Assembly (NCBI RefSeq): GCF_027594545.1
Contig: NZ_CP115160.1
Location: 3,109,001-3,173,000 of the forward strand
DNA length: 64,000 nucleotides
From: Algoriphagus sp. TR-M9
Lineage (GTDB): Bacteria > Bacteroidota > Bacteroidia > Cytophagales > Cyclobacteriaceae
Direction of reading: 5' to 3'
The notes beneath the pieces were generated by a model. The model ran no database searches. It was not told the DNA's origin and saw only the letters and a list, made by a program, of their open reading frames with translations. The position numbers and the translations under genes were made by a program. Shown piece by piece: positions 9,726-18,501 of the stretch (the stretch's first letter is position 1; every line of letters starts with the position of its first letter).

Positions 9726-10730
9726 ATGAATACTTATTCTCACATAGTAAATGAAATTTTAGCAGCCTCCAATATTGTGATTACTGCTCATAAATCTGCC
9801 GACGGAGACTCTGTAGGCTCTTCTCTGGGACTTCTACACTTTATTGAAAAACTGGGAAAGGATGCGCTGGTCTGCCATCCTGACCAAGCACCTGATTTTT
9901 TGGATTTCCTGAATCTGAACCGCATTAAAACTATGGAACATGAGGCGGATAAAGTGGCCACAGCACTCCAAAAAGCAGATTTGATTTTCTGTCTGGACTA
10001 TAATTCTACTGAGCGGGTAGGTAAATCTATGCAGGAAATGCTTGAATCAGCCACCTGCAAAAAAATCATGATTGACCACCACCTAGACCCGCAGGATTTC
10101 TGCGACATTGCCGTATCTGCCCCCTCAGTATCTTCCACGGCAGAGTTGATAGTAGAATTAATCGAGCAGTCTGGAAATGGGAGTTTGTTGGATGAAAAAA
10201 CAGGAACACCACTTTATGTCGGTATATTGACCGATACGGGAAGCTTTCGATTCAATTCTGTCAAACCCAGAACGCATGAAATCCTCGCTAAATTGCTTGC
10301 CGCTGGAGTACAGCATCACCTTCTCCATGAAGCTCTTAACGATACCAATACTGCAAGTCGCCTACGTTTGCAGGGCTTTGCCATGGCAGAGAAAATGGAA
10401 ATTCTGGAAGAAAACTCGGTAGCAATTATCTCTCTGACGAAAGAAGAATTAGAAAAATATGACTACCAAAAAGGCGATACCGACAGCTTGGCAAACCAAG
10501 CCCTATCCATCAAAGGCATGAAAGCTGCCATTCTACTTTCGGAGAAAGATGGAATCATCAAAATATCCTTTCGGTCAAAAGGGGCAGACAACCCGGTTAA
10601 CCAACTTGCTGCTGGGCATTTTGATGGTGGCGGACATGCAAATGCTGCCGGCGGAAAAAGTGAGCTCCCTATGCCCGAAACATTAGCAAAAATCAAAAAA
10701 CTGGTAAAGGAGTTTTTTCCTGCAAAATGA
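9726..10730 (+). CDS. nrnA: DHH/DHHA1 phosphoesterase NrnA (nanoRNase/pAp phosphatase)
   Basis: Cytoplasmic enzyme that degrades 2-5 nt RNAs and in many species dephosphorylates 3'-phosphoadenosine 5'-phosphate. The DHH domain shows HKSADGDSVGSS (DGD 26-28), DYN at 91-93, the signature DHH at 117-119 and TDTGSFRF. The C-terminal DHHA1 domain ends in GGGHANAAGG, the RNA-binding glycine motif. Length (334 aa) is normal. It stands alone between terminator-like intergenic regions. Confidence 0.93.
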   Translation: MNTYSHIVNEILAASNIVITAHKSADGDSVGSSLGLLHFIEKLGKDALVCHPDQAPDFLDFLNLNRIKTMEHEADKVATALQKADLIFCLDYNSTERVGKSMQEMLESATCKKIMIDHHLDPQDFCDIAVSAPSVSSTAELIVELIEQSGNGSLLDEKTGTPLYVGILTDTGSFRFNSVKPRTHEILAKLLAAGVQHHLLHEALNDTNTASRLRLQGFAMAEKMEILEENSVAIISLTKEELEKYDYQKGDTDSLANQALSIKGMKAAILLSEKDGIIKISFRSKGADNPVNQLAAGHFDGGGHANAAGGKSELPMPETLAKIKKLVKEFFPAK

Positions 10731-10940
10731 AATGCACACTCAACCATTCACCTACTTTTTCTAAAGGAGAAAATATGGATATCGGCGTTCTTACCAGTAG
10801 TGATGTAAATTAAAGGTTGAGCTTACTTCAATGTGCAGTCGCCCGTGCGCTGTGGTCTCCACCTGGGGCAAAAAGCCTGGACGATTAGCTGCGACGGTCC
10901 TGGCGCAGCCTTACCTACCAGGCAACACTACAGCAAATCA

Positions 10941-10980
10941 GCAAAAAAAACTCCGTGCGAAATCAATCACACGGAGTTTA
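10941..10980 (-). terminator. Rho-independent terminator for the minus-strand lipoprotein gene
   Basis: A 10-bp perfect stem, AAACTCCGTG (10948-10957) with CACGGAGTTT (10970-10979), reads on the minus strand into a run of eight T. It lies 25 bp past the lipoprotein stop. The preceding stretch 10815-10930 is unusually GC-rich for this region and holds no convincing gene. Confidence 0.85.
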
Positions 10981-11004
10981 TTCTGAATTTTAAATCGAAT
11001 TTGA

Positions 11005-11808
11005 TCAGTCTGCCAAAGTCACCGTCCTGGTCACCTCATTAAATCCACCCGGAATTAAGTTTCCATCTGCATCAAGCAGTTCAAGCTTGATTGTCGCTTC
11101 TCCTTTGGGAAGCCCTTTGATGATGTATGGAGCCCATTCGGTAATCATAAATTCCTGACCGTTAACTGTAGCTCTTACCTTATTGCCTGTTTGGGATAGT
11201 TCAGTGTTCAACAAGAAGAAATCAAGCATCAGATTTTCTGTATCTGCTCCGCTGTATTCCCCTTTTGGACGGCTATAGATCAGCGTAGGCTCATCCAGAT
11301 TTACGCCCTTGTCATCACCAGCTTCGCCTACCACTATTTTCTTAGCTACGTAAGAGTTGGCATTTTTCACAGACTCATGATAAGATCTACTTAGAAAAGC
11401 GACCACATAGTGTGTCCCCTCTGGCAGATCCTTGCTAAACGAAGGCTCATAATGAGCTGAATAGGGATCATTGTTCAAAATAAAGTGAATGTGCTGACCC
11501 TTGCCTGAATTAGCTAGCATGGCAGCAACTCCACTTTTTTCGGTTTGAGCTCCCAGCTCGTAATCCCCCACTTCAAAGTTGAAAGTAGCCTCACCTGCAC
11601 TTGCTATGCTGGATCCGCTCGGTTCTGTCAGTTTCAAAGAAGAGCCTGCGTAAGCCGGAGACTCTGTGAATTTCTCAATAGAAATAGCAACCGGAGTAGT
11701 CATTTCCATTTCTTCCAGAACTACTTCTTCGTTTTCTGTTTTCTTAGATTGACAGCTCGCCGCCATTAAAAGTGCCACAGCGGCAGTTCCTAATATTTTT
11801 GCATTCAT
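11005..11808 (-). CDS. Lipoprotein of unknown function
   Basis: The N-terminus ends in the lipobox LLMAASC, so the mature protein should be a lipid-anchored periplasmic or outer-membrane protein. An acidic linker is followed by two apparent beta-sandwich segments. The first contains GQHIHFILNNDPYSAHY with closely spaced histidines that could bind a metal or ligand (inference). A similar arrangement occurs in small uncharacterised Bacteroidota lipoproteins. No operon partner. Confidence 0.75.
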   Translation of the reverse strand: MNAKILGTAAVALLMAASCQSKKTENEEVVLEEMEMTTPVAISIEKFTESPAYAGSSLKLTEPSGSSIASAGEATFNFEVGDYELGAQTEKSGVAAMLANSGKGQHIHFILNNDPYSAHYEPSFSKDLPEGTHYVVAFLSRSYHESVKNANSYVAKKIVVGEAGDDKGVNLDEPTLIYSRPKGEYSGADTENLMLDFFLLNTELSQTGNKVRATVNGQEFMITEWAPYIIKGLPKGEATIKLELLDADGNLIPGGFNEVTRTVTLAD

Positions 11809-12205
11809 AATCTTCTAGTTTGGTTTATGTGATTTTTGTTAAATAATATTCGCAAACGCCATTCCATGGTAAGGATAAAACACATTGACATGTTCGCAGC
11901 TTTTACTCAGCCACTAATTTTACTTGAAATCCAAACTTGGATCACCTCCACCCCTTGAAAAAAGCCATTTTTACCACCGTATATGCCTTTGTAAATATAC
12001 CTTCAGCCATTTAGGTAAAATTAAATCTCCTTTCAAAAAAAAGACAAATCTCTACCTTAGCAAAGACAGATCTACATTAGGGTCAAAAGACACCAAGTGG
12101 CGCGGGGCAAATTTACCCAGATTAGGGAATTTATTCCCTACAATCATAGATTTTATCCGCACGCTTAAATTCCAAAGTCTGTCTTAGCACTTTTCAACTC
12201 CTTAC
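11809..12205. other. Intergenic region without a recognised gene
   Basis: This 397-bp divergent region must contain the promoters of the lipoprotein gene (leftward) and of the DUF2183 gene (rightward). I see no convincing gene, repeat or structured RNA. An 87-codon open frame at 11924-12187 has no family resemblance and unlikely composition. Confidence 0.4.
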
Positions 12206-13342
12206 ATGACTGCTAAAAAAGGAAAGCTTTTCTTAACTATCATCTATGAGATCAAACTCAAAGTCAATCAAGTGATCTTATGGATTTCGATCAAACTTGG
12301 CTTAGTCAGCTCCATCATGATCGTCCCCTATCAGGGATTTGGTAATCAAAAAGAACTCTACCTGGCAGGGCGGGTAATTCGGAACAATAGAATTAACAAA
12401 TCCACTCCTAAGGATAGCATTTGGCAAAACATAGATAAAATGTTCCGCAGATTCAACACCGTGGTCATTCCCCACGTGCAGGTCAAAGCACTAATTGCAG
12501 GGCAAGAATTTTTCACCAAGACCAATGAAGAAGGGTATTTTGAATTTAAGGTAGCAATTGATACGAGCAAAATCTCAGGTTCCAGATGGCAAAACGTGGA
12601 AATAAACCTGGTGGATCAAATCATCAAAGGACAGGGATCTGTTACAGCCATAGGCAAGGTAGTAATCCCAAAGGGTACGCTGGACTTTGGCGTGATCTCA
12701 GACATAGACGACACCGTGATCCCCACAGGAGCCATGCGGCTTACGGAAATGCTCAAGACCACCTTTGCCAAAAATGCCTACTCCAGAGTGCCTTTTGCTG
12801 GAGTTTCTGCCCTGTACAAAGCGCTGGAAAAAGGAAGGGATGGATTGGAAAGCAACCCTTTCTTTTACGTATCCAGCAGCCCTTGGAATCTCTATGATTT
12901 CCTTACAGAACTACTCGAAGTACACGCTATACCTAAAGGACCGTTGATGCTTCGGGATATAGGCTTATCCAGAACAGAGCTGATCGCCGGTAGTCATGAA
13001 GCTCATAAGCTTGAGCAGATCAGGAAAATTCTGCTTTTTTATCCCCATCTTTCTTTTCTGCTTTTTGGGGATAGTGGTCAGGATGATCCCGAGATTTACC
13101 TGCAAATAGTAAAGGAATTTCCGGGTCGAATCCTAAAAGTTTTCATACGGGATATTCACGCCTCAAGACATGAATTTGTCAAGCAAAAGAGTAAGGAGAT
13201 AGCACAGTACGGGGTAGAAATGCAATTGGTAGAGGACACCATAGCCGCTACTCGGATCGCTATTGAGAATGGCTGGATACTTCCTGATGGTTTGGAAAAT
13301 GTAGCAGTAGAAAAAGCAATAAATGAGAAAGCAATAGAATAA
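12206..13342 (+). CDS. DUF2183/App1-like phosphatase
   Basis: HAD-superfamily protein related to the catalytic domain of yeast App1, a Mg-dependent phosphatidate phosphatase. The nucleophile motif is DIDDT at 166-170 (FGVISDIDDTVIPTG). Motif II is in FYVSSSPWNLYDFL, the lysine region in SHEAHKLEQIRKI, and the acidic motif in LFGDSGQDDPEIY. An N-terminal beta-rich region precedes it, and residues 21-42 are hydrophobic and may contact the membrane. Bacterial substrates are not established. A terminator follows. Confidence 0.85.
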   Translation: MTAKKGKLFLTIIYEIKLKVNQVILWISIKLGLVSSIMIVPYQGFGNQKELYLAGRVIRNNRINKSTPKDSIWQNIDKMFRRFNTVVIPHVQVKALIAGQEFFTKTNEEGYFEFKVAIDTSKISGSRWQNVEINLVDQIIKGQGSVTAIGKVVIPKGTLDFGVISDIDDTVIPTGAMRLTEMLKTTFAKNAYSRVPFAGVSALYKALEKGRDGLESNPFFYVSSSPWNLYDFLTELLEVHAIPKGPLMLRDIGLSRTELIAGSHEAHKLEQIRKILLFYPHLSFLLFGDSGQDDPEIYLQIVKEFPGRILKVFIRDIHASRHEFVKQKSKEIAQYGVEMQLVEDTIAATRIAIENGWILPDGLENVAVEKAINEKAIE

Positions 13343-13355
13343 GGCTAATAGCACA

Positions 13356-13390
13356 AAACAGCCACTTCTCTATTGGAAAGTGGCTGTTTC
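13356..13390 (+). terminator. Terminator-like hairpin after the DUF2183 gene
   Basis: A perfect 12-bp stem, AAACAGCCACTT (13356-13367) with AAGTGGCTGTTT (13378-13389), encloses a 10-nt loop. The T-tract is short, but A-runs on the left make it potentially bidirectional toward metB. Confidence 0.75.
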
Positions 13391-13614
13391 TATGCAATTA
13401 AAATAATATGTAAATCCGCTTTTCTGCCAGTAAGGGTGCAAAAGCTGCATAGGATATGTTAAACTTAAGAATTGAGGCCACTTCAGCCTGTACCGCTCCT
13501 GCAGGTGTCTTCGGCTACTTATACTGAGCGCAGTCGTAGGATCGGTCTTATGGCCGGTTGAGCAGAGAATTATTGGTTACTGGCATCATTCTGAATATCC
13601 ATGTAAAATAATCC

Positions 13615-14760
13615 TCAAATCTTCGAGAGTGCATTGGCCAGGTCATTCTTCAGATCCTCGGCATCTTCCACGCCTACACTCAGCCGGATGAGGGAATCCA
13701 CCAGCCCCACTTTTTCCCGCTCCTCCTTCGGGATACTCGCATGTGTCATGGATGCTGGATGACCGCAGAGAGATTCCACTCCTCCGAGAGATTCTGCCAA
13801 AGCAAAAAGCCGGAAATTTCCCATCACCTTCACCGCATCTGATTCTTGATTCCCCACCAATGTAAAAGAAATCATCCCCCCGTAATCCCGCATCTGCTTT
13901 TTGGCGATGGCATGATTTGGGTGATCCTCAAATCCCGGCCAATAAACCTTTTCTACTTTGGGATGATTTTTCAGATAGGCCGCTATTGTCTTCCCATTTT
14001 GGGAATGGCGCTCCATGCGCAAATGTAAGGTTTTGATCCCTCTCAGTACCAAAAAACAATCCTGAGGCCCCGGAGTCGCACCAGAAGCATTTTGAATGAA
14101 CACTAATTTTTCTGCCAATTCATCATCATTGACCACTAAGGCTCCCATGACTACATCTGAGTGCCCACCTAGATACTTGGTCACGGAGTGCATGACCAGA
14201 TCAGCCCCTAGGTCCAAGGGGTTTTGCAGGTAGGGAGAAGCAAAAGTATTGTCCACAGCTACCATGATCTTCTTGCCCTTGCCCAACTTGGCGACGGCTG
14301 CGATATCGATGATATTCATCATGGGATTGGTGGGCGTCTCCACCCAGATCATCTTGGTTTTCTCGGTGATATGCGCTGCGATACTGGCCGGATCAGCCAT
14401 TGGCACAAACTTAAATTTGATCCCAAATCGCTCATAGATTTTCGTAAAAAGCCGATAAGTCCCTCCGTACAAATCATTGGAACTGATGATCTCATCTCCG
14501 GGGTTGAAAAGTTTCAGTACCGCATCTATGGCCCCTAGACCTGAAGAAAAGCAAATCCCATGTTTCCCATTTTCCAACTCAGCCAGGCTGGACTGCAAGG
14601 CAGTACGGGTAGGATTATGTGTCCTGGAATATTCATACCCCTTATGATCTCCCGGTGACTGCTGCACATAGGTAGAGGTTTGGTAGATCGGGGTCATAAT
14701 GGCTCCTGTGCTAGGATCAGGCTCTATTCCGGCATGTATGGCTTTGGTTCCAAATTTCAT
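13615..14760 (-). CDS. metB: Cystathionine gamma-synthase (Cys/Met metabolism PLP enzyme)
   Basis: PLP-dependent enzyme of transsulfuration, expected to make cystathionine from an activated homoserine ester and cysteine. The fold-type I signature is complete: [11 protein letters not shown], the cofactor region [19 protein letters not shown] and the PLP lysine K195 in [12 protein letters not shown]. The C-terminus has [17 protein letters not shown]. Length (381 aa) is normal. Cystathionine gamma-lyase and O-acetylhomoserine sulfhydrylase share these motifs, so the exact reaction is less certain than the family. It stands alone and divergent from the VTT gene. Confidence 0.88.
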   Translation of the reverse strand: MKFGTKAIHAGIEPDPSTGAIMTPIYQTSTYVQQSPGDHKGYEYSRTHNPTRTALQSSLAELENGKHGICFSSGLGAIDAVLKLFNPGDEIISSNDLYGGTYRLFTKIYERFGIKFKFVPMADPASIAAHITEKTKMIWVETPTNPMMNIIDIAAVAKLGKGKKIMVAVDNTFASPYLQNPLDLGADLVMHSVTKYLGGHSDVVMGALVVNDDELAEKLVFIQNASGATPGPQDCFLVLRGIKTLHLRMERHSQNGKTIAAYLKNHPKVEKVYWPGFEDHPNHAIAKKQMRDYGGMISFTLVGNQESDAVKVMGNFRLFALAESLGGVESLCGHPASMTHASIPKEEREKVGLVDSLIRLSVGVEDAEDLKNDLANALSKI

Positions 14761-14875
14761 TTGATATTGGTTTAGCTTGTTAATGGCTTATTGTGATGAA
14801 AACTTTTTAGATTTTCGGGGTGATTTAAAGGGATGCGTATTAAACTTGCATTCTTAACTGTATGATGAATCAAAT

Positions 14876-15571
14876 ATGACAAAAAAGGGCAGGATATTCA
14901 AAACTATCCGCTCGTACTTTGGTAGGCATCCATCTGGCATCTTCGCTTGGCTTTGGGTGAGCATTATGCCTTTTATCGGCAGTACTATTTTTGCGGTAAA
15001 TTATCAGGTATTAGGGGATGTCCGGATCGAATCGGCGTTGGACTTCCTGGCATACACCCTTATCGGCGCCTTACTGATGGGACTAGCGCTATTGCCCACC
15101 ACTTTGATTGCATTAGCTTCTGGATTTTTCTTTGGCTGGATTTCCCTTCCCTTCTTGATTTTGGGATATTCACTGGCTTCTGTATTAGGCTACGGATTGG
15201 GAAAAATCACCAATATGGGACTGACCGAAAAACTATTCAGGAAAAACCCCAAGTTCAAGGCCGCACTAGAGTCCAGAAAAGAAAAAGAAGGTTCCTTGGT
15301 GTTTTTTGTACGAATATCTCCTGTGGTGCCTTTTGCAGTTTCCAACTTTCTCTTTGCCAATCTGAATATCAAACTTTGGAAAGTGCTGGTCTATGGAATT
15401 CCCGGCATGCTAACCCGCACGGTGATTGCTTTTGCGGCAGGAGTAGCAGCGAGCAGTTACATCGCCGCTAAGCAGTCCATGAACAGCCCCTTGCAGTGGG
15501 GAATCGGACTCGCCTTATTGGTAATAGGTCTGGGAGGGATTTATAGCTATGTAAAAAAATCGAGGAAGTGA
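14876..15571 (+). CDS. TVP38/TMEM64-family (VTT domain) membrane protein
   Basis: Polytopic inner-membrane protein with about five to six helices. The VTT/SNARE-associated core is visible: LPTTLIALASGFFFG, then RISPVVPFAVSNFLFANLNI with its proline-containing re-entrant segment, then YGIPGMLTRTVIAFAAG. Relatives of the DedA/VTT superfamily act as lipid scramblases or transporters; no substrate can be assigned. Its stop codon lies 21 bp before the outermost attC-like site of the neighbouring cassette array, so it marks the chromosomal edge of that array. Confidence 0.85.
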   Translation: MTKKGRIFKTIRSYFGRHPSGIFAWLWVSIMPFIGSTIFAVNYQVLGDVRIESALDFLAYTLIGALLMGLALLPTTLIALASGFFFGWISLPFLILGYSLASVLGYGLGKITNMGLTEKLFRKNPKFKAALESRKEKEGSLVFFVRISPVVPFAVSNFLFANLNIKLWKVLVYGIPGMLTRTVIAFAAGVAASSYIAAKQSMNSPLQWGIGLALLVIGLGGIYSYVKKSRK

Positions 15572-15592
15572 ACTAAGTCACCACTTAGATTG

Positions 15593-15725
15593 GCCTAACG
15601 GTCCGCGGCTAAGAAACGTGGGGCATTCGAAGCGTTTAACAGCAGACCTAAGATAAAAGTAAATACGAGAAATATACTTGCATTTTAGAATATCTGCCCC
15701 ATGTTTTCTTAGGTGCTGTTAGGGC
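15593..15725 (-). repeat. attC-like site A (distal end of array)
   Basis: Read on the minus strand: R'' GCCCTAAC (15725-15718), six bases after the last cassette gene's stop; L'' at 15712-15695; L' at 15625-15609; R' GTTAGGC (15599-15593). The L arms pair over 17-18 bases with one extra base on one side, like the extrahelical base of attC sites. R'' is exactly complementary to the 5' end of its own cassette (GTTAGGGC at site C). Confidence 0.7.
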
Positions 15726-15731
15726 ATGTTT

Positions 15732-16280
15732 TCATTTTCTGTACACGATTTCAAAACAACCATAGCAATCTTCAGTATTTGAATTCAAAGGAATTAAACT
15801 TTTATCTACTAAAAGCCATTCATTATTAAAATTGCATTGGTTGCAATCAAAACTTTCTATTATAAGTGTATCGTTTTTTAGCAGATAATTCCCTTCATAG
15901 TCTTTAAATCCACCAAGTCCTGACCTTCTTACTAGGTATTTGTCGTTTTCAAAAATTTTTATATTCCAAGATGACCTCTCTTCATTTAAATGAGCTTCAA
16001 GAATTACCCCTTGTTCCATTTTTTCGGGAAGAAATGGAATGGTTAAGAAACCCAGTAAAAGGAATGAGTTGTAGTAATTGAGAGGTTTTGGAATTTTTTT
16101 AAAGTTCAAGAAAAGATTTCCAATGATAACCATCAGAATTATAGGGTAGGTAATAATCCATAGGATTCCAAAATTTTTAAATCCGCTTTCGGAGCCAAAA
16201 TAGCGGATCACCATATAAGTAAGTATTATTGAAAATACTATTCTGAAAATTATATAAATATGGTTTGGTGTTAATTTCAT
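15732..16280 (-). CDS. Membrane protein of unknown function (cassette gene)
   Basis: The 182-residue protein has three predicted N-terminal membrane helices (about 8-25, 36-57, 70-82). A C-terminal extracytoplasmic beta-rich domain follows, containing two close cysteine pairs, FDCNQCNF and EDCYGC. No family was recognised. The coding DNA is AT-rich relative to metB and porU. It shares a cassette with the 114-aa gene upstream, since no attC-like site separates them, and its stop lies 6 bp before site A. Confidence 0.7.
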   Translation of the reverse strand: MKLTPNHIYIIFRIVFSIILTYMVIRYFGSESGFKNFGILWIITYPIILMVIIGNLFLNFKKIPKPLNYYNSFLLLGFLTIPFLPEKMEQGVILEAHLNEERSSWNIKIFENDKYLVRRSGLGGFKDYEGNYLLKNDTLIIESFDCNQCNFNNEWLLVDKSLIPLNSNTEDCYGCFEIVYRK

Positions 16281-16368
16281 AATTTTTCCTGATAAATTAG
16301 GTAAAAGTAGTTGTAAATACCTTGTGCCTAATTTAGAGGGGTTTAGTTTGTGAATTTCTTTAAATTTT

Positions 16369-16713
16369 TCATTTTTTTAAGATACCCAGTCCTGCGACCA
16401 AACTTGGAATACAAAGGGGGATTGAACAATATAAAATAATTTTATTATCCAGTGTCAAGTAAATCGATATTGTTATTATTAGGATTCCTAAAATGGGCAA
16501 TAGCAAATATTTTGGAGGCGTTCGTTTTTTTAAAACAAGAACTCCAATTAGAACTACATGTCCAATTAAAAGTCCATTTGCTATTAATCCAGTTGCCAAC
16601 AATCCTGTTCTGATACTGTACGAAAAACTCACGATTGCTAAAAATATAATTAACCAAAGAACCCATGTATTCTTAAATAGAAATTCTTTAGTTTGTGTGA
16701 GTGTCGTATTCAT
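16369..16713 (-). CDS. Small four-helix membrane protein of unknown function (cassette gene)
   Basis: 114 residues, almost entirely hydrophobic, with four predicted helices (about 17-35, 37-59, 68-87, 91-110) and a basic KKRTPPKY loop between the second and third. No family was recognised. It is the first gene of the two-gene cassette that begins at the GTTAGGGC end of site C. The 88-bp gap to the next gene has only an 11-bp inverted repeat (16293-16303 and 16325-16335), not an attC plan. Confidence 0.65.
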   Translation of the reverse strand: MNTTLTQTKEFLFKNTWVLWLIIFLAIVSFSYSIRTGLLATGLIANGLLIGHVVLIGVLVLKKRTPPKYLLLPILGILIITISIYLTLDNKIILYCSIPLCIPSLVAGLGILKK

Positions 16714-16748
16714 TTCCTATATGCTTGTAGGTCTGTTTCTTTAAATGT

Positions 16749-16882
16749 GCCCTAACGATTTGGCTAGCGGTCAGGCCGGCCATGTTTGCGTTTTCTATTC
16801 GTGTTTCATTGTTAGAACTTAGAGCAAAAAGCAACCAAATTTCTTTTCAACTTAGGCTTGGCGCTAGCTTTTGTTGTGGGGC
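16749..16882 (-). repeat. attC-like site C, overlapping a gene's 3' end
   Basis: Minus-strand order: R''-like GCCCCACAAC (16882-16873), L'' GCTAGCG (16868-16862), L' CGCTAGC (16769-16763) and R' GTTAGGGC (16756-16749). The upstream gene's last codons and TAG stop lie within R'' and L''. R'' fits its own cassette end (GTTGGGC) only with an insertion, making this the least regular of the internal sites. Confidence 0.6.
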
Positions 16883-17343
16883 GTTTTCACACATTCAAAT
16901 ATATATTCATTACTAGGGGTCATACTGTAAATTATCAAATCCCCCTTTTTCCATTTTTCTTGATGTTGATCCATTTGCCAAACCTTGGTCCCATCTACTA
17001 GAGTAATTTTTCTGTTAAAAACATTTATTGATTCAATTTCAGAATGCCCAATTAGCTTAGTTTGATTAGATAAATCGTTTTTCATTTTCTTTATAGGCTT
17101 GTACGCAAAAAACCAAGCTATTAAAGAAATTAATATCATCAGTAGTCCAAGTCCAGCACATGGAATAATTATCTGACTAAACTTTAATCCTTTGTTGAAA
17201 ATAAGAATTGTAGCTGAAAGTATGACCCCTCCGATAACCATGAGCGTTACTTCTTTCAGTTTCTTTGTTCGATAATCCTCAGCATGACTAATTTCTTGTT
17301 GAAGAATAGATATTTCTTCGTCTGTTAATTGAACTTCCTTCAT
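16864..17343 (-). CDS. Two-helix membrane protein of unknown function (cassette gene)
   Basis: 159 residues. A polar N-terminal helix is followed by two membrane segments (about 29-47 and 52-73). A soluble C-terminal domain contains NRKITLVDGTKVW and a WKKGDLIIY strand pattern, perhaps a small beta-barrel. No family was recognised. The C-terminal codons run into the attC-like site, a layout known from integron cassettes in which the reading frame ends inside attC. Confidence 0.65.
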   Translation of the reverse strand: MKEVQLTDEEISILQQEISHAEDYRTKKLKEVTLMVIGGVILSATILIFNKGLKFSQIIIPCAGLGLLMILISLIAWFFAYKPIKKMKNDLSNQTKLIGHSEIESINVFNRKITLVDGTKVWQMDQHQEKWKKGDLIIYSMTPSNEYIFECVKTPHNKS

Positions 17344-17382
17344 TTAACTTTCTTTTCCGCTCTTACAATTTTAAATCCTAAT

Positions 17383-17453
17383 GCCCAACAACGGCCCGGC
17401 TAAAAAGCGTTGCTGTCCCGAAGGGCAGCTATGATTTTTTAGCCATTGTTGGC
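17383..17453 (-). repeat. attC-like site D
   Basis: Compact 71-bp site. Minus-strand order: R'' GCCAAC (17453-17448), L'' GGCTAAAAA (17444-17436), an inner hairpin GGGCAGC/GCTGTCCC around 17412-17429, L' TTTTTAGCC (17406-17398) and R' GTTGGGC (17389-17383), which fits GTTRRRY exactly. R'' with its flank is complementary over 10 bases to its own cassette start (GTTGGCGGTA at site E) but mismatches the neighbour's GTTGGGC. Confidence 0.72.
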
Positions 17454-17467
17454 GGTATGTGCTTTTT

Positions 17468-18349
17468 TTAATTTGTCCAATTTTCAATTTTACCGTTGTC
17501 TTCAACCCAGATTTCGATATAGATGTCTTCAGATATTGGCTTTCCCTTATCCAAGATGATGTCGAATTTCAAATCTTTTAAAGCTGTCGTCATTTTGTCA
17601 ATACAAAAGTTTAATTCGTCTGGGTCGTAATATTCATCAATCTGTTCGTCAGATAGGGCCATTCTGACCTTTGAAACAACTCCTTTTTCATCAATTGTCA
17701 CAAAATATGTTTCAGAACAGTCGAATTCATCGGGGTTTTTCCATTTAGCCTTTTTCAGCTTCTTAAATAGCAAGTCGGATATTTTACTCTTATCACGTCT
17801 ATCGATTCTTTTCGGGTCGTCAACATAATTGTCAAAATCTTCTTCGTTTTTAACAAGTCCATTTTTAATAGTTAAAACTTTTTCTCTTTCAAATATTGTG
17901 TAGAAAACTCCGTCCCACCTTATGACTTCATCGTTCAATGGAAAATTTATGTATCCATCAAACCAGTCAATAAAAACTTTTCCATTTTTCAACTTTTCTC
18001 CAAAAATGGATTTCATTTTTTCATGGGATTGACTTTTATCTATTTTTCCATTTCTTAATTCGCCACAATTGATTATGTCAATCAAGAACAAACGGTTATT
18101 CTCAATCTGGTAGATTGCCTGATAACCCCGCCAGCAATTAAAAGATGCTCCGTCTCGAAACGTGAGTCCAAAAAGTTTTTCTGTTTCTGCTGAGTCTTGT
18201 CGTTGCAAATATTGCTCAAGAATTAGATTATAAGTGGCTATCGTGTCCTTTCCATAAATCACATAGTCGGGCATTTGTGGACTCGCAAAAACTCCTGTCG
18301 TCCACATGGTCAGAAGGCAAATTATAATATGTTTGATTGTCTCTTTCAT
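17468..18349 (-). CDS. Secreted protein of unknown function (cassette gene)
   Basis: 293 residues with a signal peptide (hydrophobic core about 8-20, likely cleavage after VFAS). The mature protein is polar and rich in D, E and K. It has aromatic stretches such as FNCWRGYQAIYQIE and KVFIDWFDGYINF, and a C-terminal segment FVTIDEKGVVSKVRM resembling a small TonB-like or energy-transducer-like strand pattern; that resemblance is weak. No family assigned. The start codon lies 15 bp after the cassette junction. Confidence 0.7.
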   Translation of the reverse strand: MKETIKHIIICLLTMWTTGVFASPQMPDYVIYGKDTIATYNLILEQYLQRQDSAETEKLFGLTFRDGASFNCWRGYQAIYQIENNRLFLIDIINCGELRNGKIDKSQSHEKMKSIFGEKLKNGKVFIDWFDGYINFPLNDEVIRWDGVFYTIFEREKVLTIKNGLVKNEEDFDNYVDDPKRIDRRDKSKISDLLFKKLKKAKWKNPDEFDCSETYFVTIDEKGVVSKVRMALSDEQIDEYYDPDELNFCIDKMTTALKDLKFDIILDKGKPISEDIYIEIWVEDNGKIENWTN

Positions 18350-18358
18350 TGCATTACC

Positions 18359-18489
18359 GCCAACGGTCTCGTATAACCGTCAGTTACGGGTTAATATGCG
18401 TTAATTTTCGGTTTATAACAGATCTTAGCAATTCCGAGAGGATTCGGACGTAGTCGAATCCTCCGTAATTGCGGTTATACATTGTTGGC
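18359..18489 (-). repeat. attC-like site E (best-formed)
   Basis: Minus-strand order: R'' GCCAAC (18489-18484); long L'' arm 18480-18463; a 9-bp hairpin in the variable middle (18438-18446 with 18455-18463); L' arm 18389-18371; R' GTTGGC (18364-18359). The L arms pair over 18 bases with one unpaired base and one mismatch. R'' plus flank (GTTGCCAAC) is the exact complement of its own cassette's 5' end (GTTGGCAAC at site F). Confidence 0.78.
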
Positions 18490-18501
18490 AACTGGCTTTT
18501 T

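Noticed and set aside
10775..10813. 12-codon frame preceded by AAGGAG after nrnA
   Set aside because: Very short, no match to known leader peptides, and Shine-Dalgarno sequences are weak predictors in this phylum.
11924..12187. 87-codon open frame before the DUF2183 gene
   Set aside because: Composition unlike neighbouring proteins, no domain or signal, and it occupies the only space for two divergent promoters.
13450..13600. SAM or other riboswitch near metB
   Set aside because: This sequence lies downstream of metB. The true upstream region of metB (14761-14875) shows no SAM-riboswitch core.
16293..16335. Inverted repeat between the two genes of the last cassette as a further attC site
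   Set aside because: It has one 11-bp arm pair with ends TAAATTAGGTA/TGCCTAATTTA, no GTT...AAC boxes and no inner L pair. The cassette-end complementarity also spans both genes, so this is more likely a terminator-like hairpin.
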